64,000 nt of DNA from Thermoleophilia bacterium (GTDB lineage: Bacteria > Actinomycetota > Thermoleophilia > Gaiellales > Gaiellaceae), in NCBI GenBank assembly GCA_025928515.1, contig JAICJI010000002.1, positions 1-64,000 of the forward strand, in the 5' to 3' direction. The position numbers and the translations under genes were made by a program. This document shows, in pieces, positions 1-8,596 of the stretch. Position 1 is the first letter of the stretch; each line of letters starts with the position of its first letter. The notes under the pieces were generated by a model that worked only from the letters and a program-made list of their open reading frames with translations, was not told the DNA's origin and searched no databases.

Positions 1-20
1 CACCGGTTGCTGACAACTTC

Positions 21-49
21 TTTACGAATTGGCGACGCGTGATTAGTAT
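21..49 (+). promoter_or_regulatory. Candidate sigma-70-type promoter for rpoD
   Basis: TTTACG at 21-26 and TAGTAT at 44-49 are 17 bp apart and match four of six consensus positions each. They lie about 100 bp before the sigma factor start. No other coding signal is seen in 1-106. This is pattern matching only. Confidence 0.35.
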
Positions 50-137
50 CCGCGGCGCGATTGAGGGAGGACCGAGGCAACGCCGGGGGACGGGCCGAGG
101 TCGGTTGTGGCAGTGCCGTTGTGCAACCAACTAGGCC

Positions 138-144
138 GGGAGGT
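138..144 (+). promoter_or_regulatory. Ribosome binding site deciding the rpoD start
   Basis: GGGAGGT lies 7 nt before the GTG at 152. The GTG at 107 opens the same frame but has no comparable Shine-Dalgarno and would add 15 residues (starting AVPLCNQ) that do not look like sigma sequence. Confidence 0.6.
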
Positions 145-151
145 AGGGGAC

Positions 152-1255
152 GTGCTGACCGTCGACATCGCGCTTCCTGACGTCGAAGAGCTCCACAAGC
201 TCGTCGCCGAAGGGAGAGAGAAAGGCTTCCTCTCCTACGACGAGATTGCGACGGGGCTCGACGACGTCGACCTGACGAAGGAGCAGGTCGAAGACTTCTA
301 CACGTACCTCATCGAGCACGGTGTCGACCTCGTCGAGGGCGAGCAGCACAAGGCGCCGCCCCATCAGGAGCCGCCGCCTGAGGACGAGAAGGCCGCCGTG
401 GCGCCGAAGCTCGACCTCACCGTCGAGCCCTCGCTCGACTCCCTCCGGCTCTACCTGCGCGAGATCGGCAAGGTGAACCTCCTGACCGCCGACCAGGAAG
501 TGACGCTCGCGAAGCGGATCGAGCGCGGCGACATGGGGGCGAAGAGGGCGATGATCGAGGCCAATCTCCGCCTCGTCGTCTCGATCGCGAAGGGCTATCT
601 CGGGCGCGGGCTCTCGTTTCTCGATCTGATCCAGGAAGGGTCGCTCGGCCTGATCCGGGCGGTGGAGAAGTTCGACTACCGCAAGGGCTACAAGTTCTCG
701 ACCTACGCGACGTGGTGGATCCGGCAGGCGGTGACGCGGGCGATCGCCGACAAGGCGCGCACGATCCGGATCCCCGTGCACATGGTCGAGAAGCTGAACA
801 AGGTCGTGCACATCGAGCGGCAGCTCGTGCAGCGGCTGGGGCGCGAGCCGAGCCCCGAGGAGATCGCCGAGGAGCTCGAGATGACGACCGAGGAGGTGCG
901 CGAGATCCTGCGCATGTCCCAGCTCCCCGTCTCGCTCGAGAAGCCGATCGGCGAGGAAGAGGACTCCTCGCTCGGAGACTTCGTCGAGGACGAGGCTGCG
1001 GAGTCGCCGTACGACACGGCGCAGCTGATGCTGCGCCGCGAGGACGTCACGAACGCGCTCAGCGCGCTACCGCGGCGCGAGCGCGAGGTGATCGAGCTTC
1101 GGTACGGGCTCCTCGGCGGCGAGCCGCGGACGCTCGAGGAGGTCGGTCGAGCGTTCGGCGTCACCCGCGAGCGGATCCGCCAGATCGAGAACAACACGCT
1201 GAAAAAGCTCGAGCACCTACCCGAGGCGCAGGCGCTCCGCGACGCCGTCAGCTAG
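152..1255 (+). CDS. rpoD: RNA polymerase sigma factor, RpoD/SigA-type
   Basis: Sigma-70 family factor of about 367 aa that directs core RNA polymerase to promoters. An acidic region 1.1-like segment ([19 protein letters not shown]) comes first, then an acidic linker, and region 1.2 beginning at [17 protein letters not shown]. Region 2 holds [18 protein letters not shown] and the promoter-melting segment [19 protein letters not shown]. Region 3 follows, and region 4 ends with the helix-turn-helix [19 protein letters not shown]. Regions 1.1 and 1.2 make it a group 1/2 (housekeeping-like) factor rather than ECF. Whether it is the sole primary sigma cannot be told from one window. The GTG start at 152 is preferred over 107 because of the Shine-Dalgarno at 138-144. 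Its stop overlaps the tail of a convergent zinc-ribbon gene. Confidence 0.9.
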   Translation: MLTVDIALPDVEELHKLVAEGREKGFLSYDEIATGLDDVDLTKEQVEDFYTYLIEHGVDLVEGEQHKAPPHQEPPPEDEKAAVAPKLDLTVEPSLDSLRLYLREIGKVNLLTADQEVTLAKRIERGDMGAKRAMIEANLRLVVSIAKGYLGRGLSFLDLIQEGSLGLIRAVEKFDYRKGYKFSTYATWWIRQAVTRAIADKARTIRIPVHMVEKLNKVVHIERQLVQRLGREPSPEEIAEELEMTTEEVREILRMSQLPVSLEKPIGEEEDSSLGDFVEDEAAESPYDTAQLMLRREDVTNALSALPRREREVIELRYGLLGGEPRTLEEVGRAFGVTRERIRQIENNTLKKLEHLPEAQALRDAVS

Positions 1256-1424
1256 CGGCGTCGCTTCCCGTCGCGCGCTGGAGCGGGACGAAGAGCTTGC
1301 AGTGCGGGCACTTGAAGCCGCGGTAGCGGGCCGCCCGGCCGCCGTCGATGCGCTCGCCGGCGAAGGTCTTGTGGCAGTGGGGACACTCGATGTCGTAGCT
1401 GTGCTCCTGAGTGACCCCGCTCAT
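1248..1424 (-). CDS. Small zinc-ribbon protein (58 aa)
   Basis: A 58-aa reading frame on the minus strand starts with ATG at 1424 and carries two CPHC knuckles ([11 protein letters not shown] and FKCPHCKLF) about 25 residues apart. This is a classic C2-C2 zinc ribbon, and almost nothing else is in the protein. Such mini-ribbons occur as stand-alone nucleic-acid- or protein-binding modules; no family name can be assigned. The 3' end overlaps the sigma factor gene by 8 bp (tail-to-tail). It is divergent from the aquaporin gene, so its promoter must lie in 1425-1510. The paired cysteines and a complete stop-bounded frame are the evidence that it is real. Confidence 0.7.
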   Translation of the reverse strand: MSGVTQEHSYDIECPHCHKTFAGERIDGGRAARYRGFKCPHCKLFVPLQRATGSDAAS

Positions 1425-1510
1425 GGTGCCCCGTGTACCCGGCCGCCTCAGTCCTCACGCATCGGCTACGTCCGACGCCGCTCGTAGCGTTCCGGCCCGT
1501 GGACCAGGAC

Positions 1511-2233
1511 ATGCTCCGCCGCGGCGTCGCCGAGTTCATCGGCGCGTTCACGCTGATCTTCGTGGGGGGCGGCGCCGGTATCGCGAGCGTCTACTACGGC
1601 AACAACATCGTCGCCGTTGCACTTGCGAACGGCCTCGCGATCGGGATCATGGTCACGAACCTCGGCCACATCTCGGGCGGCCATTTCAACCCCTCGATCA
1701 CGCTCGGCTTCCTGGTGACGCGCCGGATCACGCCGCGGCTCGCCGTGGTCTACTGGGCCTGCCAGCTGCTGGGCGCCGTCGTCGCGGCCTACATCCTCCG
1801 CTACCTCTTCGCGAAGGGGTCGGTCGGCGCGTTCGCCGCGCCCATCTCCCACACGACCGACGCGAAGGCCGTCGTGCTCGAGCTGATCATGACCGCCTTC
1901 CTCGTCTGGGCCGTGTGGGCGACCGCGGTCGATCCGCGTGGCGCCTTCAAGTCGATCGCCGGTCTCGCGATCGGGCTCACTATCACGATCGACGTGTTCG
2001 TCGGCGGACCCTTCACCGGTGCCGCCATGAACCCGGCGCGTGCCTTCGGCCCCGAGCTCGCCGGCAACATGTGGCACGGCTGGTGGATCTACTGGGTGGG
2101 GCCGGCAGCCGGTGCGCTGCTCGCGGCCCTCGTCTACGAGTACCTCTACCTTCGCCCCGCGCGGCCGCCCGTCGTCGGCACCCCCGAGTCCGGCGTCGAC
2201 GAGCCTCGACCGGGCGAGACGGCCACCTCCTAG
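1511..2233 (+). CDS. Aquaporin / MIP-family channel
   Basis: Six-helix major intrinsic protein of about 240 aa that should pass water or small neutral solutes across the inner membrane. The two pore half-helices are visible: GGHFNPSITLGF (first motif NPS instead of NPA) and AAMNPARAFGPEL (canonical NPA followed by Arg). The N-terminal helix is AEFIGAFTLIFVGGGAG. The frame is open from GTG 1433, but the leading 26 residues are not membrane-like. ATG 1511 or GTG 1499 fits the family's usual short N-terminus better. NPA-to-NPS changes occur in bacterial AqpZ/GlpF-like proteins and do not by themselves tell water from glycerol selectivity. The stop shares a CTAG with the convergent nitroreductase. 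Confidence 0.85.
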   Translation: MLRRGVAEFIGAFTLIFVGGGAGIASVYYGNNIVAVALANGLAIGIMVTNLGHISGGHFNPSITLGFLVTRRITPRLAVVYWACQLLGAVVAAYILRYLFAKGSVGAFAAPISHTTDAKAVVLELIMTAFLVWAVWATAVDPRGAFKSIAGLAIGLTITIDVFVGGPFTGAAMNPARAFGPELAGNMWHGWWIYWVGPAAGALLAALVYEYLYLRPARPPVVGTPESGVDEPRPGETATS

Positions 2234-2739
2234 GGCAGAAACTCGACGTAGGTCTCGACCGGCTCGCGCTCGCGCGGCGCGGGCTCTCGTTCGGCGCTCC
2301 CGAAGTGCAGGAGCCCGAGGAAGCGCTCGCCCGACGGGATCCCGACGGCCTCTCGGCCCGGCCGCGTGCGCAGGACGGCCGGAGTGCGCCAATAGGTCGC
2401 GATGTTGCGCTCGGTCGCCGCGAGCAGCACGAGCATGATCGCCGCGGCCGTTGCGCACACGTCCTCCTCGTCCATCACGAGGTCGCCGGTGAGGGCGACG
2501 GACGCGGCGACGAGCGTCGGCGCCCGACCGAGCTTCTGCGCCTCCTTGTCGCCCGCGGCGCGCTTCAGCGCGTCGAGCGTCTCCGGGCCGAGCACCCGGA
2601 AGCGCCATGGCTGATTGAGGTGATGGGTCGGTGCCAGCCGCGCCACGGAGAGAAGCTCGACCAACGTCCCGGGCGCGAGCGACTCAGGCCCGAACGCCTT
2701 GTGCGTCCGGCGCGCCGCAGCCAGCTCTTCGAGCTTCAC
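2230..2739 (-). CDS. Nitroreductase-family FMN oxidoreductase
   Basis: A compact (169 aa) nitroreductase-fold protein, expected to bind FMN and use NAD(P)H to reduce nitro groups, quinones or similar acceptors in the cytoplasm. It opens with the family's RRTHKAF segment (compare RRSxRxF), then LAPTHHLNQPWRFRVL, where the conserved S/T-x-x-N-x-QPW flavin-contact motif is visible. GERFLGLLHFG near the end matches the family C-terminus. The GTG start overlaps the OsmC-like gene's stop by 4 bp (GTGA), so the two are translationally coupled. With the OsmC-like and bicupin genes it forms a three-gene operon that looks oxidative-stress or detoxification related (inference). Confidence 0.85.
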   Translation of the reverse strand: MKLEELAAARRTHKAFGPESLAPGTLVELLSVARLAPTHHLNQPWRFRVLGPETLDALKRAAGDKEAQKLGRAPTLVAASVALTGDLVMDEEDVCATAAAIMLVLLAATERNIATYWRTPAVLRTRPGREAVGIPSGERFLGLLHFGSAEREPAPREREPVETYVEFLP

Positions 2740-3182
2740 CCGAGCCGTGCGGTGACGCTGACTTCTGCTCCGGCTCGCTCGAGCAACTGCGAGAACGGAC
2801 AGCTCGCGTGCGCCTGCGCGGCCGCGGCCTGCAGCGCGGCGTCGTCGACCCCGGCCACGCGCGCGACCATCTCGACTCTCGAGCCGACGATCTGGTGGCC
2901 CTGCCCTTCGACCTCGTCCATCACGATCGTGACGGCAGTGTCGAGCCGGCCCGGCGGCGTGCCGGCGGCGGTCAGCTCGCCGGCGAGGGACATCGTGATG
3001 CACCCTCCGTGGGCGGCCGCGAGCAACTCCTCGGGGCTCGTCTTGCCTCCGGCCTCCCCGATGCGCGAGGGCAGGGAGTAGGGCAGCATCGCGAACGCGC
3101 CGCTCGCGGCGTCGATCATCCCGGCCCCCCGCGCGAGGTTCCCATCCCAGCCGACATGCGCGGTCCGTTCGATATGCGGCAT
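2736..3182 (-). CDS. OsmC/Ohr-family peroxide-reducing protein
   Basis: A 148-aa OsmC-family protein. The two active cysteines are present: Cys61 in AAHGGCITMS and Cys128 in AHASCPFSQL, the pair that reduces organic hydroperoxides in this family. A conserved Gly-rich N-terminal strand (VGWDGNLARGAG) and SLPSRIGEAGGKTSPEELLAAA complete the family pattern. Its ATG overlaps the bicupin stop by one base (TAATG). It is the middle gene of a three-gene minus-strand operon. Whether the physiological substrate is an organic or lipid peroxide cannot be seen. Confidence 0.88.
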   Translation of the reverse strand: MPHIERTAHVGWDGNLARGAGMIDAASGAFAMLPYSLPSRIGEAGGKTSPEELLAAAHGGCITMSLAGELTAAGTPPGRLDTAVTIVMDEVEGQGHQIVGSRVEMVARVAGVDDAALQAAAAQAHASCPFSQLLERAGAEVSVTARLG

Positions 3183-3862
3183 TAACCCGCCGGGACGACG
3201 GCTGCGCTGCCGTCCGGGTAGTAGGCCTCGGCCGGCGAGCCCGCCGGCCGGAACACGCCGAGCACCTGCATCTCGCCGGGACCGTGGTTCTCGAGGCAAT
3301 GGACGAGGCCGGCGGGCAGGTGGACGCACGAGCCCGCGCGCAGTGGCGCGCTGTCGCCGTCGACGTGGAACGCACCTTCCCCAGAGAGGACGTAGACGAC
3401 CTCGTCGTAGCGGTGGAAGTGGTCGGGCGCGCGCCCAGGTGGGATGTAGCCCCGGAACTGGGTGACCGACTGGCAGCCGTTCTCCGGGTGGGCGAGTAGC
3501 GCGAACTCGCGGCCCGCCGTGGCCGACCCCCGCTCGGCGCTCTCGATCAGCGCATGTGGTGCCGTTGCGGGAAGCGGTGCCTCGATCAGCACAGAGAGGA
3601 GCTTCATTCCGTCCGCCGACTCGACCCGCCAGGGTGTGCCGCGCGCGACGAAGACGCCTGTCCCCGGCTCGAGTGCCTGCTTCTCGCCACCGACCGTCGC
3701 AATCCCGCTTCCTTCGAGCACGTAGAGCACCTCGTCGCGCTTGTCGTCGCGATGCTCCTCGCCGGCGCCGTCGAAGCGCAGCAAACGCTGCTGGAATTCG
3801 GGGACGGTGAAGAGCACCGTCACCGGCTCGCCCGTATCCTTGGCCTGCATGCAGTACTGCAC
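3182..3862 (-). CDS. Bicupin protein
   Basis: A 226-aa protein with two cupin domains, about residues 30-95 and 125-205. The first has EEHRDDKRDEVLYVLEGSG and a GTPWRV turn. The second has DHFHRYDEVVYVLSGEG with a downstream GLVHCLEN His, so the metal-binding His/Glu set is better preserved in the second domain. Bicupins include dioxygenases, isomerases and sugar-binding proteins, and nothing here picks one. It is first in the operon with the OsmC-like and nitroreductase genes and divergent from the ABC transporter operon across a 143-bp gap. Confidence 0.8.
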   Translation of the reverse strand: MQYCMQAKDTGEPVTVLFTVPEFQQRLLRFDGAGEEHRDDKRDEVLYVLEGSGIATVGGEKQALEPGTGVFVARGTPWRVESADGMKLLSVLIEAPLPATAPHALIESAERGSATAGREFALLAHPENGCQSVTQFRGYIPPGRAPDHFHRYDEVVYVLSGEGAFHVDGDSAPLRAGSCVHLPAGLVHCLENHGPGEMQVLGVFRPAGSPAEAYYPDGSAAVVPAG

Positions 3863-4005
3863 GGGGCGAGCCTATACGGGTCGACTCCTCTTCCTACGCG
3901 GTGTCGCGCGGAGTAGAGTCGCGAGCCAGGTCTCGCGCTGCGACGCAAACCTCGGGCGGAGGCGTGCGTCTTAGAAGTGAGGACGTACCAATAAGGAGGG
4001 CATGA
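3863..4005. promoter_or_regulatory. Divergent control region, bicupin versus importer operon
   Basis: A 143-bp gap between divergent starts. It holds an inverted repeat CGCGAG-N6-CTCGCG at 3920-3937 and, at 3994-4000, the strong Shine-Dalgarno AGGAGGG of the binding-protein gene. No convincing -35/-10 pair could be fixed by eye. As the only gap upstream of a 17-kb operon it probably carries that operon's main promoter. Confidence 0.4.
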
Positions 4006-5226
4006 ATGTTGAAGAAGGTTGGGGCAGTCGCGGCTTTCGCGGCTCTCGTCTCGGTCCTCGTCGCCACCACTGCTTGGGGCTCGGCCGCAGCGCCGCGGCA
4101 CCTCAGCGCGGCAGCGGCGAAGACCGTCAAGTGCGGCAAGAAAGTGACCATCGGAGTTGCTTACCCGGAGACGGGTCCAGCCGCCTCGCTCGGCGCGCCG
4201 CAGTGGGACTGGGCGAATTTTGCAAAGAAGCAGTGGAACAAGAGCCACAAGCTGAAGCTCGCCTTCGTTCGCGGCGACACGCAGCTCGCGGGCGCCAACC
4301 CGCAGGCCGTCCAGGTCGGGCACGCGTTCGCGTCGAACTCGAAAATCCTCGCGGTCACCGGCCCCGCCGGTAGCCAGGAGGTCGAGGACAGCATCTTGGC
4401 GTACAAGCACGGCGGCCTAGGTGTCGTGTCCGGTTCGGCGACGCGCATCTTCCTGACGAGGGCGGAGGGTGGTACCGCTCGGGAGACGCCCAAGGGCTCC
4501 TTCTTCCGCACAGTCCCGAACGACGGCCAGCAGGGCGACAACGTCGCGACGTTCATCCACAAGGTGCTGAAGAAGAAGAACGTCCGGATCATCGACGACG
4601 AAGAGGCCTACAGCCAGGGGCTGGCGGCCCAGGTGAAGGCCGACCTCGAGGCCACCGGCGCAACGGTGACCACGGACCACATCAGTCAGCAGAACCCGGA
4701 CTACAGCTCGGTGGTCGCTGGGATCCCGAACAACACACAGCTCGTCTACATCCCGTGGCAGGTTCCGTCGATGGCGCAGCAGTTCTTCACCCAGCTGCGT
4801 GCAAACGGGAAGAAGCAGATCGTCATGGGCTCGGACGGCACCGACGACCCGAGCACCTTCAAGGGTGCGGGCAGCTACGTGTCCGGCTTCCCCGTCGACA
4901 CCACCAGCCCCGCGCTGAAGGCGTTCCAGAGCGCGCATGGCGGCGATCCGGAGACGTTCGGCCTCCCGACCTACACGTCGGTCATGGTCAACGCCAAGGC
5001 AATCGCCGGCGCGTGCAAGGCGGGCCACGGCAAGACCACGCGGACTGCCATTCGCAAGCGCCTCCACAAGGTGACGCTGACCAAGACGGTCTCGCTGCTC
5101 GGCTTCCCCGTGGTGTTCCTGGGCAAGAACCAGGGCAAGTTCCAGGGCCCCGGCGACATGGGCGGAACGGCCGCCTTCGGCATCTACAAGATCCAGAAGA
5201 ACGGCACGTACGCGCGCGTCGGGTAA
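4006..5226 (+). CDS. ABC transporter substrate-binding protein, branched-chain amino acid type (1)
   Basis: Exported binding protein (406 aa) of the LivJ/LivK-like periplasmic-binding-protein type I fold. The signal peptide is residues 1 to about 27 (LKKVGAVAAFAALVSVLVAT, then Ala-rich). The mature part opens with KVTIGVAYPETGPAASLGAP, the typical first strand and ligand loop, and the second domain has NTQLVYIPWQVPSMAQQFF. The ATG at 4006 sits 5 nt after AGGAGGG; another ATG at 4002 is in a different frame. It is the first gene of the catabolic operon and is followed by a hairpin terminator before the permeases, usual where the binding protein must be made in excess. The ligand is not deducible; catabolic neighbours argue against plain leucine/valine uptake. 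Confidence 0.88.
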   Translation: MLKKVGAVAAFAALVSVLVATTAWGSAAAPRHLSAAAAKTVKCGKKVTIGVAYPETGPAASLGAPQWDWANFAKKQWNKSHKLKLAFVRGDTQLAGANPQAVQVGHAFASNSKILAVTGPAGSQEVEDSILAYKHGGLGVVSGSATRIFLTRAEGGTARETPKGSFFRTVPNDGQQGDNVATFIHKVLKKKNVRIIDDEEAYSQGLAAQVKADLEATGATVTTDHISQQNPDYSSVVAGIPNNTQLVYIPWQVPSMAQQFFTQLRANGKKQIVMGSDGTDDPSTFKGAGSYVSGFPVDTTSPALKAFQSAHGGDPETFGLPTYTSVMVNAKAIAGACKAGHGKTTRTAIRKRLHKVTLTKTVSLLGFPVVFLGKNQGKFQGPGDMGGTAAFGIYKIQKNGTYARVG

Positions 5227-5245
5227 CCGACCGCACGGATCCATG

Positions 5246-5281
5246 CGAGCGGCCCACCCCGGTGGGCCGCTCGTCTTTTCT
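5246..5281 (+). terminator. Rho-independent terminator/attenuator after binding-protein gene
   Basis: A 13-bp stem, CGAGCGGCCCACC pairing with GGTGGGCCGCTCG (5246-5273), is followed by a T-rich run TCTTTTCT. It lies 20 nt after the binding-protein stop and before the livH-type gene. It should drop transcript levels for the permease and enzyme genes relative to the binding protein. Confidence 0.8.
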
Positions 5282-5301
5282 GTGAGAAGCTAAGCGCGTC
5301 G

Positions 5302-6294
5302 ATGCACCACCTTCTCCTCTTCAACATCATCGACCAGATCCGTGCGCTCGGCTGGGGAGGCGCGTTCACCCTGCTGCGAAACGGGATCGTCCTGGGCAGT
5401 CTCTACTCGCTCATCGCCCTCGGGTACACCATGGTGTACGGGATCCTCAAGCTCCTGAACTTCGCCCACGGGGACGTCTTCATGATCGGCACGTTCATGG
5501 GCTACGGCGTCCTCATCGCGTTCGGCGGGGCGCTCGCGCCCACGATCCCGTTCATTCCGCTCATCCTCTTGATGTTCGCTGTCTCCATGGCCGGGTCGGG
5601 TGTGGTCGGCGTGGGGATCGAGCGCTTTGCCTACCGGCCGCTGCGCAACGCGCCGAGGATCGCGCCGTTGATCAGCGCGCTCGGCGTGGCGTTCTTCCTC
5701 GAGAACAGCGCACAGCTGCTCACCAACTCGGCGCACGAACTCTACAACGGCTATGCGCTCGGCGGTAAGAACGGCAACTTCGGGCCGCTCCTCAACCCGG
5801 TCTTCACGATCGACCAGGTTCCTGTCACGGTCATCATGGTGATCGTCGTCCTGACGGCGATTGCGTTGATGGCGGCCCTTGTTCTGATCGTCTACCGCAC
5901 GAAGCTCGGGAAGGCGATGCGAGCCACGTCCTTCGACCGCGAAGCGGCCTCGATGATGGGGATCGACACCGATCGGGTGATCTCGATGACGTTCTTCATC
6001 GGCTCGGTTCTCGCGGGGGCAGCCGGCGTGATGTACGGCCTGTACATCGGTGACGCCTATTTCTTCATCGGTTTCCTCTTTGGTCTGAAGGCGTTCACAG
6101 CTGCGGTGGTCGGCGGGATCGGCAGCCTGCCGGGCGCCATGCTCGGCGGCGTCTTGATCGGGGTCGTGGAGGCCTTCGCGACCGGCTACGCCGGGGGGCA
6201 GTGGTCCGAGATCGTCGTCTTCGGCATCCTCATCCTCTTCCTGCTCGTGCGTCCGACCGGCCTGCTCGGCTCGCCCGCCATCCAGAAGGTATGA
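5302..6294 (+). CDS. livH: Branched-chain-type ABC permease LivH (1)
   Basis: Inner-membrane permease of 330 aa with about eight hydrophobic segments. The LivH hallmark near the N-terminus is present (GSLYSLIALGYTMVYGILKL, then NFAHGDVFMIG). The coupling-loop region AMRATSFDREAASMMGID contacts the ATPase, and the C-terminus is the typical ILFLLVRPTGLLG. It pairs with the LivM-type permease that follows, whose ATG overlaps this stop by 4 bp. A 75-bp gap containing the terminator separates it from its binding protein. Confidence 0.9.
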   Translation: MHHLLLFNIIDQIRALGWGGAFTLLRNGIVLGSLYSLIALGYTMVYGILKLLNFAHGDVFMIGTFMGYGVLIAFGGALAPTIPFIPLILLMFAVSMAGSGVVGVGIERFAYRPLRNAPRIAPLISALGVAFFLENSAQLLTNSAHELYNGYALGGKNGNFGPLLNPVFTIDQVPVTVIMVIVVLTAIALMAALVLIVYRTKLGKAMRATSFDREAASMMGIDTDRVISMTFFIGSVLAGAAGVMYGLYIGDAYFFIGFLFGLKAFTAAVVGGIGSLPGAMLGGVLIGVVEAFATGYAGGQWSEIVVFGILILFLLVRPTGLLGSPAIQKV

Positions 6295-7793
6295 GCGACG
6301 CTTCCGACACCCCGGGCGTTCCCGAGCCGCCACCGGAGCCGGAGGCGCCCGAGGCGGAGCCCGGGTCGCGCATCGGGATCGACTCCTGGGTCGCCGAGGC
6401 GGACCAGCGCCGCGCGCGAGGGCGCGGCCCGCTCGGCCTGGCCGCGTGGGGCTGGGAGTCCGCCCCGGACTCCACCAAGCTCCTCGCCTTCGTCGCGATC
6501 GCGGCGAGCCTTCCGTTCTGGCTTCTGAAGAGCGAAGGCGATCTCTTCAACTTCGGGCTGTTCACCCTGATCTTCGTCGGCCTCGGGCTCGGGCTCCAGG
6601 TCGTCGTCGGCCTCGCGGGCCTGCTCGACCTCGGCTATGTCGCCTTTTACGGCATCGGCGCATATGCCTACGCCCTCCTCTCGTCCGGCTACTACGGGCA
6701 TCACTGGCCCGCCGAGGCAACGCTGCCCATCGCGATGGGCGCAGCGGTGATCCCCGCCGCGATCCTCGGTTTCGCAGCGCGCCGGCTGCTGGGCGACTAC
6801 CTCGCAATCGTGACGCTGTTCTTTGCCCAGGCGTTCCTGGTCTTCACGAACGTGACCAATCCCACGCTGTTCGGCAAGGGCATCACGGGAGGCGCCAACG
6901 GGATCCCCAATCTCGACCCGCTGACCTTCTTCGGCTACAAGCTCACGTCGACCAAGCAGCTGTACTTCTTCACCCTCGGCACCGTCGTCGTGGTCGCGGC
7001 GGCGATCTATCTCGCCAACCAGTCGCGCATCGGCCGCGCGTGGCGGGCTTCGCGGGAGGACCCGCTGGCCGCCGAGGTGATGAGCATCCCGGTCAACCGG
7101 CTCAAGATCCTCGCATTCATCTTCGGCTCCGCAGTGGCCGGGCTCCTCGGAGCGATCTACGCGGCGGTCAGCACGGCCGCCGTGTCGACCAACTTCAACA
7201 TCGGCGTGCTGATCATCCTCTACGCGATCGTCATCCTGGGCGGCTTCGGCAGCATCGCGGGAGTCTTCGTCGGGGCGATCGTGATCAACGTCTCCTTCGA
7301 ATTCCTCGAGCCGCAGACGGACTATCCGTCCTTCAAGCGCTGGCTCTTCTACGGGCTCATCATCTTCGTGATCGCAAGGCTGAAGCCCTGGTACCGGGCT
7401 GCGGTGATCCTGGCGGGGACGGTCGGGTTCGGCTTCGCCGTCCATGCCGTCGTCGCGGCCATGGCCGGGCACGCATGGACGACCGGTAAACCGATCTCGG
7501 GGGCGGGCTGGCTCACCCACTGGGTCGTGATCCCGCGCCTGAATCACGGGAATTTCGACAACTTCCTCTACATCGGGCTCGTGCTGGCAGTGATGCTCGT
7601 GGCGAGCCTCAAGGGGTGGTGGCGCACGATTGCGCTTGCGCCGACGCTCTACCTCACGGCCCTTGTTTGGGAGAACGTGCTGGTCACGAGCCCTGGGGTG
7701 ACCGCTCTGATCCTCTTCGGCGTCATGCTGATCGTGCTGATGGCGATTCGGCCGCAAGGGCTCCTCGGAACTTCCCGGGTGGAGATCGTCTGA
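6291..7793 (+). CDS. livM: Branched-chain-type ABC permease LivM with extra C-terminal membrane block (1)
   Basis: Second permease subunit, 500 aa, longer than usual for LivM (the paralogue at 28038 has 346 aa). It has a Pro/Glu-rich hydrophilic N-terminal extension of about 55 residues. The LivM core follows with GLQVVVGLAGLLDLGYVAFY and the coupling motif WRASREDPLAAEVMSI. After GLIIFVIARLKPW, where LivM proteins normally finish, there are roughly 130 more residues with three or four hydrophobic stretches before the normal-looking end LMAIRPQGLLG. The ATG overlaps the livH stop (ATGA) and the stop overlaps the livG start. Confidence 0.88.
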   Translation: MSDASDTPGVPEPPPEPEAPEAEPGSRIGIDSWVAEADQRRARGRGPLGLAAWGWESAPDSTKLLAFVAIAASLPFWLLKSEGDLFNFGLFTLIFVGLGLGLQVVVGLAGLLDLGYVAFYGIGAYAYALLSSGYYGHHWPAEATLPIAMGAAVIPAAILGFAARRLLGDYLAIVTLFFAQAFLVFTNVTNPTLFGKGITGGANGIPNLDPLTFFGYKLTSTKQLYFFTLGTVVVVAAAIYLANQSRIGRAWRASREDPLAAEVMSIPVNRLKILAFIFGSAVAGLLGAIYAAVSTAAVSTNFNIGVLIILYAIVILGGFGSIAGVFVGAIVINVSFEFLEPQTDYPSFKRWLFYGLIIFVIARLKPWYRAAVILAGTVGFGFAVHAVVAAMAGHAWTTGKPISGAGWLTHWVVIPRLNHGNFDNFLYIGLVLAVMLVASLKGWWRTIALAPTLYLTALVWENVLVTSPGVTALILFGVMLIVLMAIRPQGLLGTSRVEIV

Positions 7794-8596
7794 TGGCGGA
7801 GCCGGCGCGGAAGGCGCTGCTCGAGCTCAAGGATCTCTCGATGTCGTTCGGTGGCTTGAAGGTGATCGACGGACTCGACCTCACGGTGAACGGGCGGGAG
7901 GTCGTCAGCGTGATCGGGCCGAACGGCGCCGGCAAGACGACGCTGTTCAACCTGATCACCGGCATCTACCGGCCCGACGCCGGCGAGATCCTGCTCGAAG
8001 GCGGGAGCCTCGTCGGCCTACCGCCGTACAAGATCACGCAGCGCGGGGTCGCCCGCACGTTCCAGACGTTGCGGCTCTTCCTCAACATGAGCGTGATCGA
8101 GAACGTGATGGCGTCGCAGTACGGGCGGACGAAGGTGGACATCGTGCGCGCCATGCTCCGCACTCCTGGGATGCGGCGAGAGGAGCGCGAGATCCGCAGG
8201 TTCGCCGAGGAGAAACTCTCGTTCTTCGGCCAGCGCCTGATGGGCTACCGCTGGAACCAGCCTGCCTACTCGCTCTCGTACGCGAACCGGCGCCGGCTAG
8301 AGATTGCGCGCGCCATGGCGACCGATCCGAAGATCCTCCTCCTCGACGAGCCGGCCGCCGGCATGAACCCCGTCGAGACGCACGAGATCACCGAGCTGAT
8401 CGGGCAGCTGCGCGACGAGGGCGGCTTTACGATCCTCCTCATCGAGCACGACATGCACGTCGTCGAGGGCATCTCCGACCGGGTCATCGCGCTCGATCAC
8501 GGCGTCAAGATCTCGGAGGGGAGCTTCGAGCAGGTCGCGACCGACCCGAGGGTCGTCGAGGCGTATCTCGGTACGAAGGCGACGGTGACGAAGTGA
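7793..8596 (+). CDS. livG: Branched-chain-type ABC ATPase LivG (1)
   Basis: Nucleotide-binding subunit (267 aa) powering the LivHM permease pair. Walker A is GPNGAGKTT, the Q-loop region is FQTLRLFLNMSVIENVM, and the signature is the degenerate LSYANRRRLEIARA found in LivG-type ATPases. Walker B is ILLLDEPAAGMNP and the switch His lies in LIEHDMHVV. It starts with ATG overlapping the livM stop (TGATG) and its stop overlaps the livF GTG start (GTGA). Confidence 0.92.
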   Translation: MAEPARKALLELKDLSMSFGGLKVIDGLDLTVNGREVVSVIGPNGAGKTTLFNLITGIYRPDAGEILLEGGSLVGLPPYKITQRGVARTFQTLRLFLNMSVIENVMASQYGRTKVDIVRAMLRTPGMRREEREIRRFAEEKLSFFGQRLMGYRWNQPAYSLSYANRRRLEIARAMATDPKILLLDEPAAGMNPVETHEITELIGQLRDEGGFTILLIEHDMHVVEGISDRVIALDHGVKISEGSFEQVATDPRVVEAYLGTKATVTK

